Notes: generated from the letters alone by a model not told the origin. A DNA stretch of 64,000 bases from Agarophyton chilense (GCA_030374765.1 JARGXX010000003.1:930001-994000), one strand, 5' to 3'; numbered from the stretch's first letter, positions 31,187-44,869 are shown. Made by a program: numbers and translations.

Positions 31187-31619
31187 TGATAACGGTTGAG
31201 CTCTATAAGCCGCCGGGCCCTGAGATATCTTACAGGCGACACGTGGACGGGTCGACCTCAGGTGGACTCATGTAAATTATTAATTTATTTTTATTAGTGT
31301 AATATATTAGCATTACAGTGTCAGAGAGATCCCAGCGCCTCGCCAGTACTATTTACTTGGCTCGAGTGACGCTTCTCCCTTAGAGTAACATAGGCACCGT
31401 TAGTATACTAAATAAACCCCTTTAGTATATGAGTTCCACCCTTTGGTCTTCAAGCAATCGTTTCCGTAGCTCCAACCTGTAGGACTACGCAGTAAACGCC
31501 AGCCCATTGCACCAAGTACTCTGGTAGTGCCGCCATCAAGGATACGAGCCTTAGGACCCGCTCTACCACGCTACCACCGGTCTAGGCCCTTACGCTGACC
31601 CACTCGTCATTGCGTTACA
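31187..31619 (+). repeat. 3' LTR of gypsy element B
   Basis: 433 bp, collinear with 14609-15041 at roughly 90% identity by eye. A purine run aagaagggaga (31161-31171) lies upstream, and the tRNA-like boxes are kept on the minus strand (B box GGCTCGTATCC at 31540-31550). Confidence 0.93.
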
Positions 31620-34600
31620 AGGATCCATAGAATTTCGAGGAGAAGGCTGGCCATTTGATTGTTGCATTCAGTGATTTCTCCTTCGTTACGATAACTTGGT
31701 CTCCAATATGAAATCTTCGTATCTTTTCCGAGATATCCTCGGTGACTCGTAAATCAGTGCGTCCTGCCCGAAGGTTACACACCGCCAAAGTTTCTATAGT
31801 CCTGAAAGTCTCGGATGAGTTACCAAGGCACGCCGATACGCCAGAGTCTTGCGATGACATACGGGGTTTCACTCCGTTGAGTAACTCAAAGGGCGAGATG
31901 CCACATTAAAGGTGTCAACGTCAGTAACCATAGAGAACTGATGAAAATTCGTCTTCCCAGCTCGAACCATTGGCCAAAACCATCTTTCCAAGGGCTCTTT
32001 TAAGTGTACCAACCATTATTTCTGCCCTACCATTGGACATTGGTGCGTAAACTAGAACCGTTCTCCATATGATTCCTTTCTGTTCCATGAATGATGTGAG
32101 TGACCGCAATGTGAAACAGATTGCAATATCCGACAATTTGATCTGAGGAAGGCCAAAGGGAAAGATAATTCTCTTCCTCACAAAATCCGAAACAGTTTTC
32201 GACTTTGAATCCTTTGTTGGTGCAACAATCAGCCAAACAGTGAGATGCTCAACACAGACCAAGAGAAATCAATTCTCAGCCTTACTACTCTGAAATGGTC
32301 CTGCAAAGTCAGTTGAAAAAATTTCAAAGAGGGAAGAGACCGGGGTGCGAAGATTGCTGTTTTACCGAGGAAGTAGATCCATTCTCTGACAAGCGTCACA
32401 AGTTTTCACGTATTCACCTACCTTCCAATACATATTACCCCACCAAAATCTATCGCTTATGAATTTTATTGTAGCTTTCACATCCCAGTGTCCAATTTCA
32501 TCGTGAAAAGATCGCAGAATATCATTTCTCTGAATAAGATCAGGTACGACTCGTAGGCCATCTGCCGTTTTTAGAAACAGTTTTCCTTTCCAAACCAGGA
32601 ACTGTTTTGCATTCCTTTTCACGGTTTGAGTAACAGAGGCATCGAGTTAATTCAACGGCAACATACAAAGGTAGCGAGAGATGTTTGCATACAACGGTTT
32701 AAGTCCAGAAAACTGGTCGGCGTTTGCAGTGAGACGAACGAGGTCTCCTTCGTACTCGTGTGACCTGATCTGTTCTCCATGTTCAATTCACGAAAGATAG
32801 TCTGCTGCACAACTGCCTTTTTCAGCCCGATAAACTATCTCGAAGTCATACTCTGCGAGAAAGTCAAGCCATCGAGCTAAACGCCCATGTATGACGCGTT
32901 TCCGGGAAGCATATCAAAGGGCTATATGATCAGTAACGACTTGAATGGATGACAGCAGATACACCCTGAACTTCTTCAGCGCAAATATGACTGCTAAAGC
33001 TTCCCGTTCAAATGCAGAATAGGTCCTTTCCGCTGCGGTCATCGTACGACTAGCAAATTGCAATGGATGGGTCTTACCATCTTCCTTATTTTGCGACAAT
33101 ACGGCTTCCAACGAAAGACTCGAAGCATCTGTTTCTACTACGAAAGGTTTCTCAATCTCGGGAAGTGATAAAACTGGTGGTTTGGTTAGCTCCTCTTTCA
33201 ACCCATGGAAGGCTTCCAGCATATAATTTGTCCACGTCAGCTTCTTGTTTCCGGATGTAGCCCTGTGCAGCACAGCTGAAGTCTCGGGTAAGTTTTGAGA
33301 AAACGACGATAGTACCCAGCTAGACTAATAAATGATCTGAGCTCAGTGGTCGTTGAGGGTGTCGGTGGTTCTTGGATTATTTCGATCTTCGATTGATCCA
33401 CGAAAACACCGTTCTTGTCGATGACGTGACCGAGAAGCGATACTTTCGAAATAGCGAAGAAACACTTTGATAATTTCAGCTTAAGATAATGCTTTCTATT
33501 CCTTTCGAAAGTGAGTTTGATGTGCTTCACATGTTCTTCAAGACTTTTTGAGAAAATTATAATGTCGTCAATATAGACCCAAACAAAGGAAAGACCGCGG
33601 AGGACATAATCCATCATACGCTGAAAAGTGGAAGGGGCATTCATAAGGCCAAACGGCATAACTTCAAATATGGAATTTCCATATCTATATACAAAGGTAG
33701 TCATATCTTTGCATCCTTCTGACATTTTCACGTGCCAGTAACCAGAGAAAAGATCCATCGTTGTGAAGAGACAGCATCCTCCTAAGTCATCAATGATGTC
33801 TTCCATACGAGGCAGTGGCCATCGATCAGCTTTCGGAACCCTGTTGAGTTCGCGGTAGTCCACACAGAATCTGGGACTCCCATATTTCTTGGTTGCGATC
33901 AAGACGGGAAATGAATATGCCGATGCCGAAGGTGTGATTATTACAGCATCAAGTAGTAGGCCGATCTCCTTCCGTATGAACTCTTTGTGCTTCCGAGACA
34001 TTCTTCTAGCCCTAAAATATATAGGTTTGCTGGTCGTGAGCTCGGAAAAATGTGATACTGGAACCTCAGCAGAACGAAGATCCGTCAGCTTCCAAGCGAT
34101 TACGTTGGCCTCCATCAGATACGAAACAATTTCTTCCTTTTGTTCTCTATATAATTGCGACAGTTTGGAAAACAGAAAATTCTCCTGAGGATTAGATCCA
34201 GGGGCGTCCAGATGTGGTTTCATTCTGGCTTTTTCATTCTCTGTAAGAGCTATAATTAGTTTTTAATCCTCAGAATCAGAATCATCAACAGCAGCATCAG
34301 AATCAGATGTAAAGTCATTTCTGTCTGTTTCAAAGTCTTTTTACTCTAAAACCTTAACACGGGCATACTCATAACCAAGTATAACTCTTTGTCCGGCGAT
34401 CTGCATCTTCACTTGCTGTTTCCCGAGGTCAAGGCAGGTCAGCAACATTTACAAAGCTGGACATCCGATTATGACATCGAAAGATGGTCCTTCAATGAAA
34501 AGGAAGTCTAGTGGAACTGTCATAACTCCAAATGAAACCGGCACATTGTGGAGATCCGCCATGCAAAGGGCGCTATCGCCGTTGGCTACGGTGATTCTTT

Positions 34601-36060
34601 TTCAAGTTTCGGTTGGATCCAAGGATAGTTTGTCACATATATGTTTGTTGATATTAAGATAAAAACAGCACCGGAATCCAGTAACGCTTCAGTTTCTGTC
34701 CCAAAGATTCGAACAGAGACGGATTTAAGACGTCTCGAACGTTTTGCCTACGGGGCCAACCAAATGTAGACGAACAGCTTTCTGGCGGCTGATGAGCTTC
34801 CTGATCTGTTTTTTAGCATCATCTGCATCTCCACGAATCAACTGACCAAACTTGATCCCCGAAGAGGCATTTGCCTATTCCGTTATCATATTATGTTTTC
34901 TTGCATGGTCTGGTATATTTTCTTTCTTCGACTTTCTTGGTTGTAGCTTTCTCGGCTTCTTTTCGTAATTCTTCTGATGAGACAGTCTTTCGTGACGAGG
35001 CGGGTTCAGCAAGAATGGAACGGGAGCTCTGCCATCCGAACGGGGTTGCTTTGGGAAGGCTTGTCCGTCCATAGTTCGTCTTGTTGTAGCCACAACATCG
35101 GCCGTCCCCAGATTCTTCGTTACAATTGAAACAGGCTCGGTCCCGCATTTTGACTGGTTCGAGTGCCCTCTCTTCTCTTCTGAGCCATTGGATAATCTCC
35201 AAGCCTCTTCGGGCCTGATCTCACGCCAACAGGTCATCTCAGTGTGTCTCATCTTGTCACATCCGCCGCACCTTTTTTCATGATGGCGGGTTTGAATCAC
35301 ATTGGGAGGAAGAAGGTCCAGGCTTTCTGCAGTAGGAACAAGACTTATCTAGATCCCGGCAGTCCGTTTGGGACTTTTTAACCATAAGAGACAACTGTGC
35401 CAACGGATCTGCTAACTTGTCGACCTTTGACTCCACACTTTGAGAGAAAGAACCTCAGTTTGACCTAGGATTGTGGATAATATGCTTGGGCGGTGTCACA
35501 AATGAGACGTGGTGTCTCATTGTTTTCTTGGCAGAGTCGAATGCTTTTACTTGAACTCTCAACTCATCATAATCTTCTGCATCTCGGAAAACGATGAACT
35601 GGGCAAGATCTGCGTATTCAATTACGACTTTTTCAACAAGCCAAAGTTCGCTTTCGAATTGAATCCGGCTTTTTCCAGAGGGTAATCCATGATATTCATT
35701 GAACGAACAAGGTCACCGTAATCCAACTTGGCCGAGATTGTCAATCGGATGTATTCGTCCTACTCTTCGAATTCATTGAAAAGGTTGATAAAGGTCTTTT
35801 TAACAGATTCATAGCCCTTTGCTTCTTCAGTAAGAGACCCATTGATGGCATATGTATCATAATAGAACTCGAATGCTTCATTTTCTAAGGAACCAAGTAA
35901 CTTTAAGGCCATATCTTCCTTGTGTTTTCCTCTCATGGCAACATTTTCGAAATAAAAAAACCTTAGCGACATCGATCGAAGAACCATCATAGGTTGTGTT
36001 GGCAGAACCGGGTTCGGAGGAACTGCCTCCTCGATAGTACCATGTGGGCGCCATCTTTGG
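31620..36060 (-). mobile_element. Truncated Ty3/gypsy relic C
   Basis: A minus-strand gypsy element of a lineage different from B, D and E. Right to left: a primer-site-like TGGCGCCCACATGG (36040-36053, minus), gag (about 35,760-35,990), a zinc knuckle CGGCDKMRHTEMTC (about 35,230-35,270), protease (about 34,430-34,690), reverse transcriptase (about 33,300-34,020; RFCVDYRELNRVPKADRWPL, VMPFGLMNAPSTFQRMMDYV, WVYIDDIIIF), RNase H (about 32,920-33,180) and integrase (about 31,640-32,520). It stops at the edge of the 3' LTR of B and no 3' LTR of its own is seen. Broken in many places. Confidence 0.88.
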
Positions 36061-37497
36061 GCCTAACGCTGTGGGTTACAGTATAAGTCGGCGAGTGTAA
36101 GCCTTTTCCGTTACTGAATGGCCCAGGTAGATGAAATGAGATACATGTATTTTGAAATAAACTTCTTAAACTTCTTAACCCAACGCAACCAAAAATTAAT
36201 GTCAATAGTCACTTGGGGTCAGACACCCTGGCTTCCGGTCAGACACTCCAGATGTGTAACGATTTCTTCAGCCTTCCCACTTATACGTTAACGAGAAGCA
36301 GGCGTGTACAATCCCTACAAGGCTTCCGGAGGAGGGGTGATAACAAAAGGATATTTTTTCACTCTATACCCGAAGCTGGCCTTTTGCGGGAAAGGTTACG
36401 CGGCACCACTTGCGGCAGGTTCCATTTCATTACTGGATCCCAGATTGCCAACAATTCTTTACGACCGTTACAGGCTTTTCACTATGTTGGGGCTTTCTAG
36501 ACAGACGCAGTACTGTTGGTACACACGTACCGTCTTTCGCCCACGCCGAGGGTGCTTCAACCGGTGCAGTGGGATGAAAGGGTGTGCTCCGCCCAGCCGA
36601 TAACGCCTCACTGGATCCCTGTACTGCGGCAAACTCCTCACAGAGTTTTCTGATTTATGGGGTTGCTCTTCCCGCGGCAGTCGCCTCATTGAACCCCAGG
36701 CGCCATAAACCTCACCTTTTGATAAAGTTGTAGGGCTCGAAGCGAAAGAAAAATAATGATTGAGGGTGTCGACTGTTGGCTGAAGTCGTCCGAGAGGGAA
36801 CTCGGAGACATCAGAGCGCTTTTTATAGATATCTAGAACCACCAAAACGGAGCTGAAACGCATTACTACTCGATAGTTACTACTATGTGCTTCTAGGTTA
36901 CTCTAATCGCTGCTACCAGCGATTAAAGCAGCACACTAACCAATAAAATAATAACAACTATATTATTTTTCCTAATGCGCCATGATGGCTTTCAACGCCA
37001 GCGGTGAAATACAGAGTGAAGATCTTGCTGCCACTTCATAAACGTGTGTTCCAGCAAGACTGGAACACTGTACCCATTACGAGACCCACAAGTGGAATCC
37101 ACGAATCGAGTGTGTTTTCTCCGATGAGGTTTCAGGTCCCCAGTAGTGGTTATGAAAACGAAGAGGTGTCGTAAGTCCGGCACGACGAGGGCCACAAAAC
37201 AAACACCGAAGAGAAAAAGGGGGAATGAAACAACGAAAATGGGTATAAAAAAAGGGAAAAATTGGAAATGGAAAAGGGAGAAAGAAACCCAACCCCTATG
37301 AACCCTGTATGTGATGAGGTGTCAGTACAGTAATATCCGTGAAGTAGCCCAATATGCGCTGTAAAGACCGAAGGGAGTCTTGCACATGTCCATTCGCCCA
37401 AGTCTATGTTTATAATATCTATTTCATGTTCCTGCTAGTTTTGGATACGCACAGACGGAGTAAATGCCTCTCCAGCGGATAGCCCTTCGAAAAATAT
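36061..37497. other. Unassigned repeat-like interval between relics C and E
   Basis: Probably holds the 5' LTR of C (on the minus strand, ending near 36,058) and further decayed repeat sequence. A second TGGCGCC string on the minus strand near 36,699-36,705 hints at another leader of similar type. Two pairs of short repeats are visible, for example ctcactggatccc near 36,605 and actggatccca near 36,433. No intact ORF with a recognisable motif is present. Confidence 0.4.
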
Positions 37498-40400
37498 CTT
37501 TGGGAGTCTCCTACACAGGAGGGGCGCTCTCATAGTTAAAGTATTCTGCTCCCGAGGCGCTTCCACCTGGCTCCCCAGTTACAGTCCCCTCGAGGCAGGT
37601 TGCTGACTCAGACGCGAGCTCTACACACTTCGGTGTCATTAGTCGTCCATGGATACGATCCCGACATAAGCGTATCCTGGATCAGGCTTTAGTCATGGCG
37701 AAGCGTAAATATAAAGCTTACGCTGACCTTGGACTGTAGGACCGAATAATGGATCGTCAATTATCTGTTCTCGACACAAGAACTAGCCCAAACTTCGGGT
37801 TTAACTCCATTTGGCAACCATTGATTCGGTCGTTGATTTCTCTAGGCCCCCCTGTGAATATCGCTGACGCGAACAACAATCCGTTGAAAACGGCTGGCTT
37901 CAATGACCTAGTTGTAAGGCTAGGTAACTGTTTGGTCTAGTTGAACTTGTCATGTGCGATTCGCTCGCCGTCTCCTTGATACTTGGGTGTGATTTCTGCG
38001 ATCGATTCGCCGAAGCTATTAGACCTCCGTCCAAAATTATGGAATTAGAAGACGGTTCAACCGTTCCAATTGTTTGGAAGCCGTTACGATGGACGCTACG
38101 ATAGCAGGTTCCCCTGCCTGTCGCCAAGGTAGCCACAAAATGGACGCTGTTTCTAATCGCTTACGATGTGCACCGTATATGAAGATCCTGGCTGAGTTTC
38201 AAGTGTGGGTCAAAGATACGTCAGATCAACAAGGTATTAGAGTCATTCAACCATTTCAGTCATGGTAAGAATTTTTCCAGTTGTATTTTGCTAACCGTGT
38301 TGTTCATGTGGAACCGAAGCGACCTTTTAAGGTATTGATAGCCAATCTGGGCTCTGCTCCGCAGAGTTGGGTGAAGACCCAAGATATTGGTACGCTATTG
38401 CTCCACCCTGGTGCAAGTTTTCCTACGATGGTCAGATTCGCTGAGGTTCTCGGTTCCAACGAGCCTAAGAAGGTGGAGAGTGATGAAGTAGCTGAGACGA
38501 TGTCAAATGATAACGAGGTCGTTGCCATGATTATAAATTCTAATTTTCCAGACGATTGCCAATCACCTGATTTGAAAGTTATTTCTCCTGGAGATGAACA
38601 GAAAGATCCATTAAAGGAATTGAAAGATTTGGACTTGAAACACGTTCCTGAATTGCACCACGAAGGGTTAATAGATATATTAACACAATTCACCTATATA
38701 TGGGATGGTTTCCTTGGAAAGATCGCCATTGCGATACACAGAATAGATTTGCTTCCGGATACTTGGCCGATATTGCAGCACCCTTACAGAGCGGGGTCGA
38801 CCGCTAGAGAGGAAGAAAAAGCTCAAATTGAGAAGATGCTCCGAGCTGGAGTCATTGAAAAGGCGCAGTCCCCATGGGATTCTCCAGTTGTACTGGATCC
38901 TAATAAGGACGGTTCGTGGCGTTTTTTTATTGATTACTGGCGACAGAAAACAGTCAACGTGACGGACGTATATCCTATTGCACGCATGGACGAGTACATC
39001 GAATACCTTGGGAGCGCGAAAGTATTCACTGCCCTTGACGCTGATTGGGGCTTTTGGAAGGTTCCGATATTGAAAGGCGACCGGAACAAAACAGCTTTTG
39101 TTTTTAACAAGTGTCTTTACCGTTCGAAACGGATGCCCTTTGAGTTAACTAATGCGACGGCCACTTTCCAGCGAGCCATCGAGATCCTCTTAGCGCCATT
39201 CAAATAGAAGACCTGTTCTTATATCTCGACGATATCATTGTCTTTTCCAATAACATGGAGGGTCATCTGTATCATGTTTGGGAAGTCATGAAGGTTCTAC
39301 ACGATGTGAGCGTGACGTTGAAGCTCAATATGTGGGGGTTCTTTACCGACTTGGTTATGTATCTCGGTCATGTTATACGTCCTGGACAGCTTTCCGTGGA
39401 GGAACTACGCGTGAAGTCCTTGAAGGAAGCACAAAACCCGAAGAATCAAACGGAACTTAGATCCTTCTTAGGCCTGTGTAATGTCTATCCCAGATTCGTT
39501 CCAAACTTCGCCGAAATCTCGGAACCCCTTAACAAGCTCCTCAAGAAAGAGAAACCAGTCGAGCTGGAGCCTTTTCAGGAAGAGGAAACTTCCGCATTGA
39601 AGTCCCTCGTGGACGCCGAAACATCATCGCCTGTTTTAGCACTGCCTACTCCTGGGTTACAGTATTCAGTTGTTACTGATTCTAGAGCGTACCAAGTTGA
39701 TTCCACATTATTCCAAACTGGCGAAGATGGCATTCGTTGTCCGATTAGATATTGGTCAAGAACATTGAATGTTCACGAAAAGAACTACTCAGTGTCTGAG
39801 AAAGAGTGTTTAGCTATTATGTGGGCACAATAGAGACTTCAACCTTATCTTATGGGCAAACAATTATTAGTAAATATCGACCATTCTGCTTTATGTTGGC
39901 TCATGGAGATTAATGAACCTTCGGGTCGCTTGATGCAATCGAGATTGATACTCAGTGAGTTCGAATTCGACATCCAGAGCAAAAAAGATAGGCTAGACTG
40001 CCAGGCAGACGCCTTGTCTCGTCTGAGGTCGACTGCGAACGCCGATTCCTCGAATGTATTAAATATCCCATGCTTTATTGTGTCCCCTGAGGATGGAGAA
40101 TTCCAACTGTTGGATGATGATGCCTGTGACCATTGCGTGGTTGCAGAACTCTTGAAACCCCTGGAAAGTTTCTTTGTCCCAAGAACTCTAGAAGAGGTGA
40201 TATTGGACCAGTAGACAGACCCAATCCGGTCAAAGATTCGTCACCGTTTGAACGGATCACTCCAGGTTCCTTTCGCCGAAAGCGACCAAAACTATTTGGT
40301 TTGGGTCGTCATGGAGAATACTATGGTTGTGGTGCCCCATTTGATGCCAAGCAGCGTACTTAATTTTTTACACTATGTGAAACCTAAAGCCCACGCTTGG

Positions 40401-41919
40401 GGAAGGAAACTGTATTTCACGCTCCGCAGAGTCTTGTTTTTGGCCTGATATGGCATTTGACTGCTATGAAGTACGCCATGGATGTACGGAATATGCTAAG
40501 AACAATGTCCGACTCCGGAAGTATTCTAAGTAGTTAACATTGTTCCCGGCATGAGCTCCCCTTGAATTGGTCGCAATTGACATTCTTGGGCCCTTTCTCT
40601 GTACCGCGCGCGCTCCCAGGTTTCTCTTGGTTATCACCGACAGGTTCCCAAAACTGGTTCGTACTGTTCCAGTTCGGGCGAGAACCGCTGCCTCAGTGGC
40701 TATGGCTTTTGTCCAAAATTTAATATTCGTGTAAAATCCGCCCATGGAGGTTCTGTCCTACAACGGAGGTCAATTCGAAACCAGGTTCTTTCAGAATGTC
40801 TGTCCAATTCTAGATGTTCGTAATCTCTTTACGAAAACATACCATCCCCAGAGTAATGGGAAACTGGAACGGTTTAACTGTACGATCCTCAACGCGCTGC
40901 TTGTATTTATCTCTGATCACCCCAAAAATTGGGATCTCTTCACAGAAGCTATCAAGTATGCCTGTAATAGTCAGGTTCATCGTTTTATGGGTCTCTCTCC
41001 TTTTGAACTCGTGCTTTCCAGAATTCCACCACCTGGGGCTATCGAAGCGCAACCTCGTTTAGGAGCATTCCCGTCACAAAGATTATATCGGGAAACCTGG
41101 GAGGTGTGGCTACAGAAGATGGTACCGATTGGTCGGAAAGCAATGGATAAAGCGCAAGCTGCATACAAGAAAACTTTCGTCGATCACCTTCGTGCTCCTT
41201 TACAAAAAGCTATCAATGCTAATGACCACATTTTCCTACGTTTTGAATAATCTAATCCTGAAAAGGAACCGCTTCAGAAGTTATCGCCTATTGCTGAAGG
41301 TCCTTTCCAGGTAGTTGCTATGGACATCGACTATTCTTTCTGGGCATCAATGGCTTTCAAGAAAGGGTTACACACGATTGCGTCACTGTCGCTCCCAATA
41401 CGAAGGCGGATATTGCTACTGCGCCTCCGAAGGGTTACCAAATTGGTATGCAGCTCAATCGACCGGCTGCGTTACCACGCCCGGATCAAGAGTTAAACGG
41501 TTTGCCGAATGCAACGGCATTATCATATAAGTCTCATATGGAACAAACTGTCACAGTTTCACACACCCGTGTATCCCCACCACCCGCTATCGTGGCACAA
41601 CCCGCGTCTCCGACTAAGAAGGGGGAAGAGAGTTGTCGCCGTAGCGATGCTACTGTTTCGTCGTCAACGTTGAGCTTCGCGCATTGCGGCCAGGATACAC
41701 CATCTCGTGGAATTGTTAGAGAAGTTGACCGAATTGTCTTTTCTTTGAGAAGCTACCCAACGAGTACTAAGTCCGTTTCTGTAGATTTAGGATTCTCGCT
41801 CGTTGCAGAACCTTGCAACGTCAAAGTTTCGAAAGCGCTGCGTCTCGCTACGCCAGATATTGGATGGGCGACGACGCCGCTTCAATACGGTTCGTCCTTG
41901 CAGGAATACTCGCCTTAGC

Positions 41920-42731
41920 GTCACACATCAACTGTGATAATGGTCGCCCTATCAGTATCTTTGTTGTTATCTCCGGCAGCCAAGTTGTCACCATATGGCT
42001 CTTCGCCACGTGTGCGGGAATGCGCAACACCGAAGTCGTAGGACATGGCAATTGAAGTCTGCTTTGGAATCCGCAACATGCGTTGGTAAGCGATACGCGC
42101 CATCCCACTTCGGGCTTGGTCCACTGTTTCTCGGAATGCAACCTGCAGATGCCCCAACTGTATCGCCACGCCGTTAAGCCAGTCCCAGGATTGGATTATC
42201 GTCGCAGAAAGATCTCCCGCGAGCCATCTGCCTTAACCAGTTTGGTATCATTCACTGCCACTGGGTGGAACCATGGCGCCCGAGAAGATAGACGGAAGTT
42301 CTGCAAAGGATCGCGCTCGACCGAAACATCGCGCAAATCCCTAGAGAGATAGCTCAGATCTCAGGGATAGTTGCGGACATGTTCCAGGCACTGAAATCCA
42401 TTGAGAAAGACCTACTTTGGGTAGGCTGCTGCTGCGGTAACGGCACGGGCCGGAAACCGGTAAAGAGCTGTGCACTTTCGAATGAGGATGCCACACCCAC
42501 AGTGTTGCTCGCACTGGAGGTAGACGATTGCGTATGATTACTGTTTTCCGACATCGGAGGTTGACCGACTTGATGATTGTCCGATATCGAAATATCTGTA
42601 TTAGGAACACTTTGAGGACTTGGAGAGTTGAGAAAAGAATATATTGATAGGCTCGCTTTGGAAATAAGTAAGGACTCGAGTGAAAGCTCGGATGGAGGAT
42701 CACTTGAGGAGGAAGGCTCGGACCCTAACAT
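41920..42731 (-). pseudogene. Antisense gene of relic E
   Basis: A minus-strand coding region begins at an ATG at 42731 with a Ser-rich N-terminus (MLGSEPSSSSDPPSELSLES) and continues to about 41,920. Two blocks match the antisense protein of element D: SRAPWFHPVAV (about 42,253-42,288) against SRAPWFHPTAV, and PYGDNLAA (about 41,975-42,000) against SYGDNLAA. Function unknown. Broken in a few places. Confidence 0.6.
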
Positions 42732-42801
42732 GGGTATTTACGTTGTTCATACGTCCTGATGCGCACATCAAACCACATTATTTTCCTTTTAAGAAGGGAG
42801 A

Positions 42802-43290
42802 TGTATAGTGTAATGCACTTTGATGGCTCTGATAGAGATGATGCGTTTCATAACTTAACAATTTTTTCCTAAAAAAGAATGGCATACAATATGAGTATGG
42901 CGTGCACTGTGGACCTAAAATGGTGGCCTCTTAATTACGGAATATTTTATATTAATTAATACCCAATTTGGTAAGCTTACAGTGCCAGGAATACCACAGC
43001 CAACGTCTAGTAATCTGGATGTTTAGAGATATTTCCACACAGCCACTCTGTTATACTGTAACTAGTAGAGGCAAGCTAACGCTTGCATCCAATTTTGTAA
43101 ATCCAACCCGTTTTTGGTACTGACTTGATTCGCTTGCGCGACGGCTTTACCTCCTTCTCGAAGAATCTGCCTTGAGTACGGCTTTGTTATCCAACCAGTT
43201 CAATTCTGGAGAGCGCTGCGGTGCAAATCAACTATTGGCCTTTACATTTTATTGTTTTGTGACTTCTTTTATTCTTCTCATTGAACAGGT
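42802..43290 (+). repeat. Probable 3' LTR of relic E (end uncertain)
   Basis: Starts TGTATAGTG immediately after a purine run. The AT-rich block followed by ttacagtgccaggaat parallels the B LTR (ttacagtgccagggag). No second copy is present to define the end. Confidence 0.5.
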
Positions 43291-43300
43291 ACCATATCCA

Positions 43301-43695
43301 CCCTAGTATTAGGTATTGTTTTGGGTGTTGTATTCATAGCTCGTGAACAAGAGCTTCCCGCCTATATTACTTTGGATCTTTCCCCTTTTTCTCTTCCGTT
43401 CACTAGATCTACAGACAAACGTGCATTCGCTGTACTCCTCGGTACCGATACACTGCCTCTATTTTCGAACGTCCTTCTGTCCTGTTCGTTCATCATCGTA
43501 GGTTTACCTGAATCTCCCATGAACTTACGACCATATCTGTGGAGCCACGAGGTCTTCTATCTCGTTTTTGCCTCTATTTTAGATTCGGTGTGGAACGTCC
43601 CATAGGTCACTTTCCGTCGCCAGGCATTGATTTAAAATCATTATCAAGACCAACGACTTTGTATAGGCCAGCCACTATCGGTAACTACCTACATA
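43301..43695. other. Flank between relic E and the Tc3-like transposon
   Basis: One plus-strand frame (43321-43605) is open for 94 codons with no recognisable motif. Nothing else is seen. Confidence 0.4.
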
Positions 43696-43842
43696 CAGTG
43701 CGTTTCAAAAACATATCCTTTTACAAAAACTGCGCCAAAAAGGCATTTCACGTAGTGTAGAGCACATTTCACAAAAAATAAAAACGACTAAGTCAATAAC
43801 ACTGTTTCAAAAGTATATCCTTTATACAATCATAGTTTAATT

Positions 43843-44837
43843 ATGGCTCGTGGCGCACCTCTGAGACGTTCTGAACAGCTGGAAATCATGGAATTAATAG
43901 ATCAGGGTATGATTCCAGCAGATATAGCCCGAAAACTCAAGCGCAGCCCAAAAACAATCAGCAACTTCATCAAAAACCCCGCTAAATACGGAACATAGCG
44001 TTTAACCGGCCGTCCTACGTCAACATCTCCGGCCGATATGCGTGTAATTAAGCAAGAACTATGCCATAATACTTCATCTTGCCAAAAAATTGTCAAAAAT
44101 CTAAATTTGAGTTTATTAAGATCTACAATATGACTTGAAGTCAACCGTCAAAATTTGTTCAAGTACACAAAAATGAGGAAAGCTTTTTTTTAAAAGATAA
44201 TCACAAGAAGAATCGAGTTGAATGGTGTGATGAAAAGGCTTATTGGAAAACGGAATGTAATAATGTTATCTTTTCCGACGAAAAAAAGTTTAACTTTGAT
44301 GGTCCAGATAGCTATAAATTTTATTGGCATGATCTACGAAACGAAAAGAAAGAATTTTTGACCAGGCATTCAGGAGGCGCATCAGTAATGGTTTGGGCTG
44401 GAATTTCTACGAAAGGAGCAACTGATATGGCTTCTGTTGAAACAAAGATGAACTCTGAGAACTATGCTGAGGTTCTAGAAAACTATCTTCTACCTTTTGC
44501 ATACTATATGCACGGAGAAGAATTCCCTTTTCAGCAAGATAATGCACCTGTGCATATGTCTAATTCTATGAAACAGTGGTTCAATAGTCTAAAAATGTCG
44601 GTTGTGGAATGGCCTGCGCGCTCTGCTAACCTCAACCATATCAAAAACATTTTGGGAATGTTTTCCCGAATGGTTTATGGGCAAGAAAGACAACTTGATA
44701 CAGTTTTTGATCTTACAAATTGTATCAAAGATTGCTGAGAAAAAAAAGACTGTTTTGCTATTAATCCTTTTATAGAATCCATGCCAAAGCGTTTTATAAG
44801 TGTTATACAGGCTAACGGAGCAAAAATAAACTACTGA
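43843..44837 (+). pseudogene. Tc3-like transposase, broken
   Basis: This is a DDE-family transposase of the Tc1/mariner group. From the ATG at 43843 the N-terminal helix-turn-helix reads RRSEQLEIMELIDQGMIPAD and RKLKRSPKTISNFIKNP. The catalytic core follows in pieces: VIFSDEKKFNFDGPDSYKFY (first Asp, about 44,270-44,325), MVWAGISTKG, FPFQQDNAPVH (second Asp, about 44,525-44,560), VVEWPARSANLNHIKNIL (about 44,600-44,655), and the Tc3-type end MPKRFISVIQANGAKINY, with a stop at 44835-44837. The family normally has NPIEN at the third acid; here it reads NHIKN, so the catalytic Glu is lost. There are stops at 43996-43998 and 44131-44133 and a frame change near the T-run at about 44,185, so it cannot make a full protein. 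Confidence 0.9.
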
Positions 44838-44869
44838 AATCGCGTTAGAAAAAAAAAGAATTCATTAAA

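Larger units (their letters stand above)
14609..31619 (+). mobile_element. Ty3/gypsy chromovirus-like element B, old, broken, with a nested DNA transposon
   Basis: Two 433-bp LTRs in direct orientation bracket a gypsy-ordered interior (gag, protease, reverse transcriptase, RNase H, integrase, chromodomain remnant). About 8.06 kb of the interior is a later DNA transposon (19,874-27,931). By eye the LTRs differ at roughly one position in ten, so B is much older than A or D. The coding parts carry many breaks. No matching target duplication flanks it (agcaa on the left, aggat on the right), and the right LTR abuts truncated element C directly. Confidence 0.93.
37498..43300 (+). mobile_element. 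Decayed Ty3/gypsy relic E, related to D
   Basis: Plus-strand relic homologous to element D from just before its protease onward: protease (about 37,740-37,940, with IADANNNPLKT as in D), reverse transcriptase (about 38,750-39,240), RNase H (about 39,640-40,020), integrase (about 40,370-41,240) and an antisense gene (41,920-42,731). The 5' LTR and gag are missing. A purine run (aagaagggaga) and TG at 42802 mark the start of the 3' LTR, whose end I cannot fix (about 43,200-43,300). The LTR shares a short block with that of B (ttacagtgccagg). Broken in many places; old. Confidence 0.85.
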
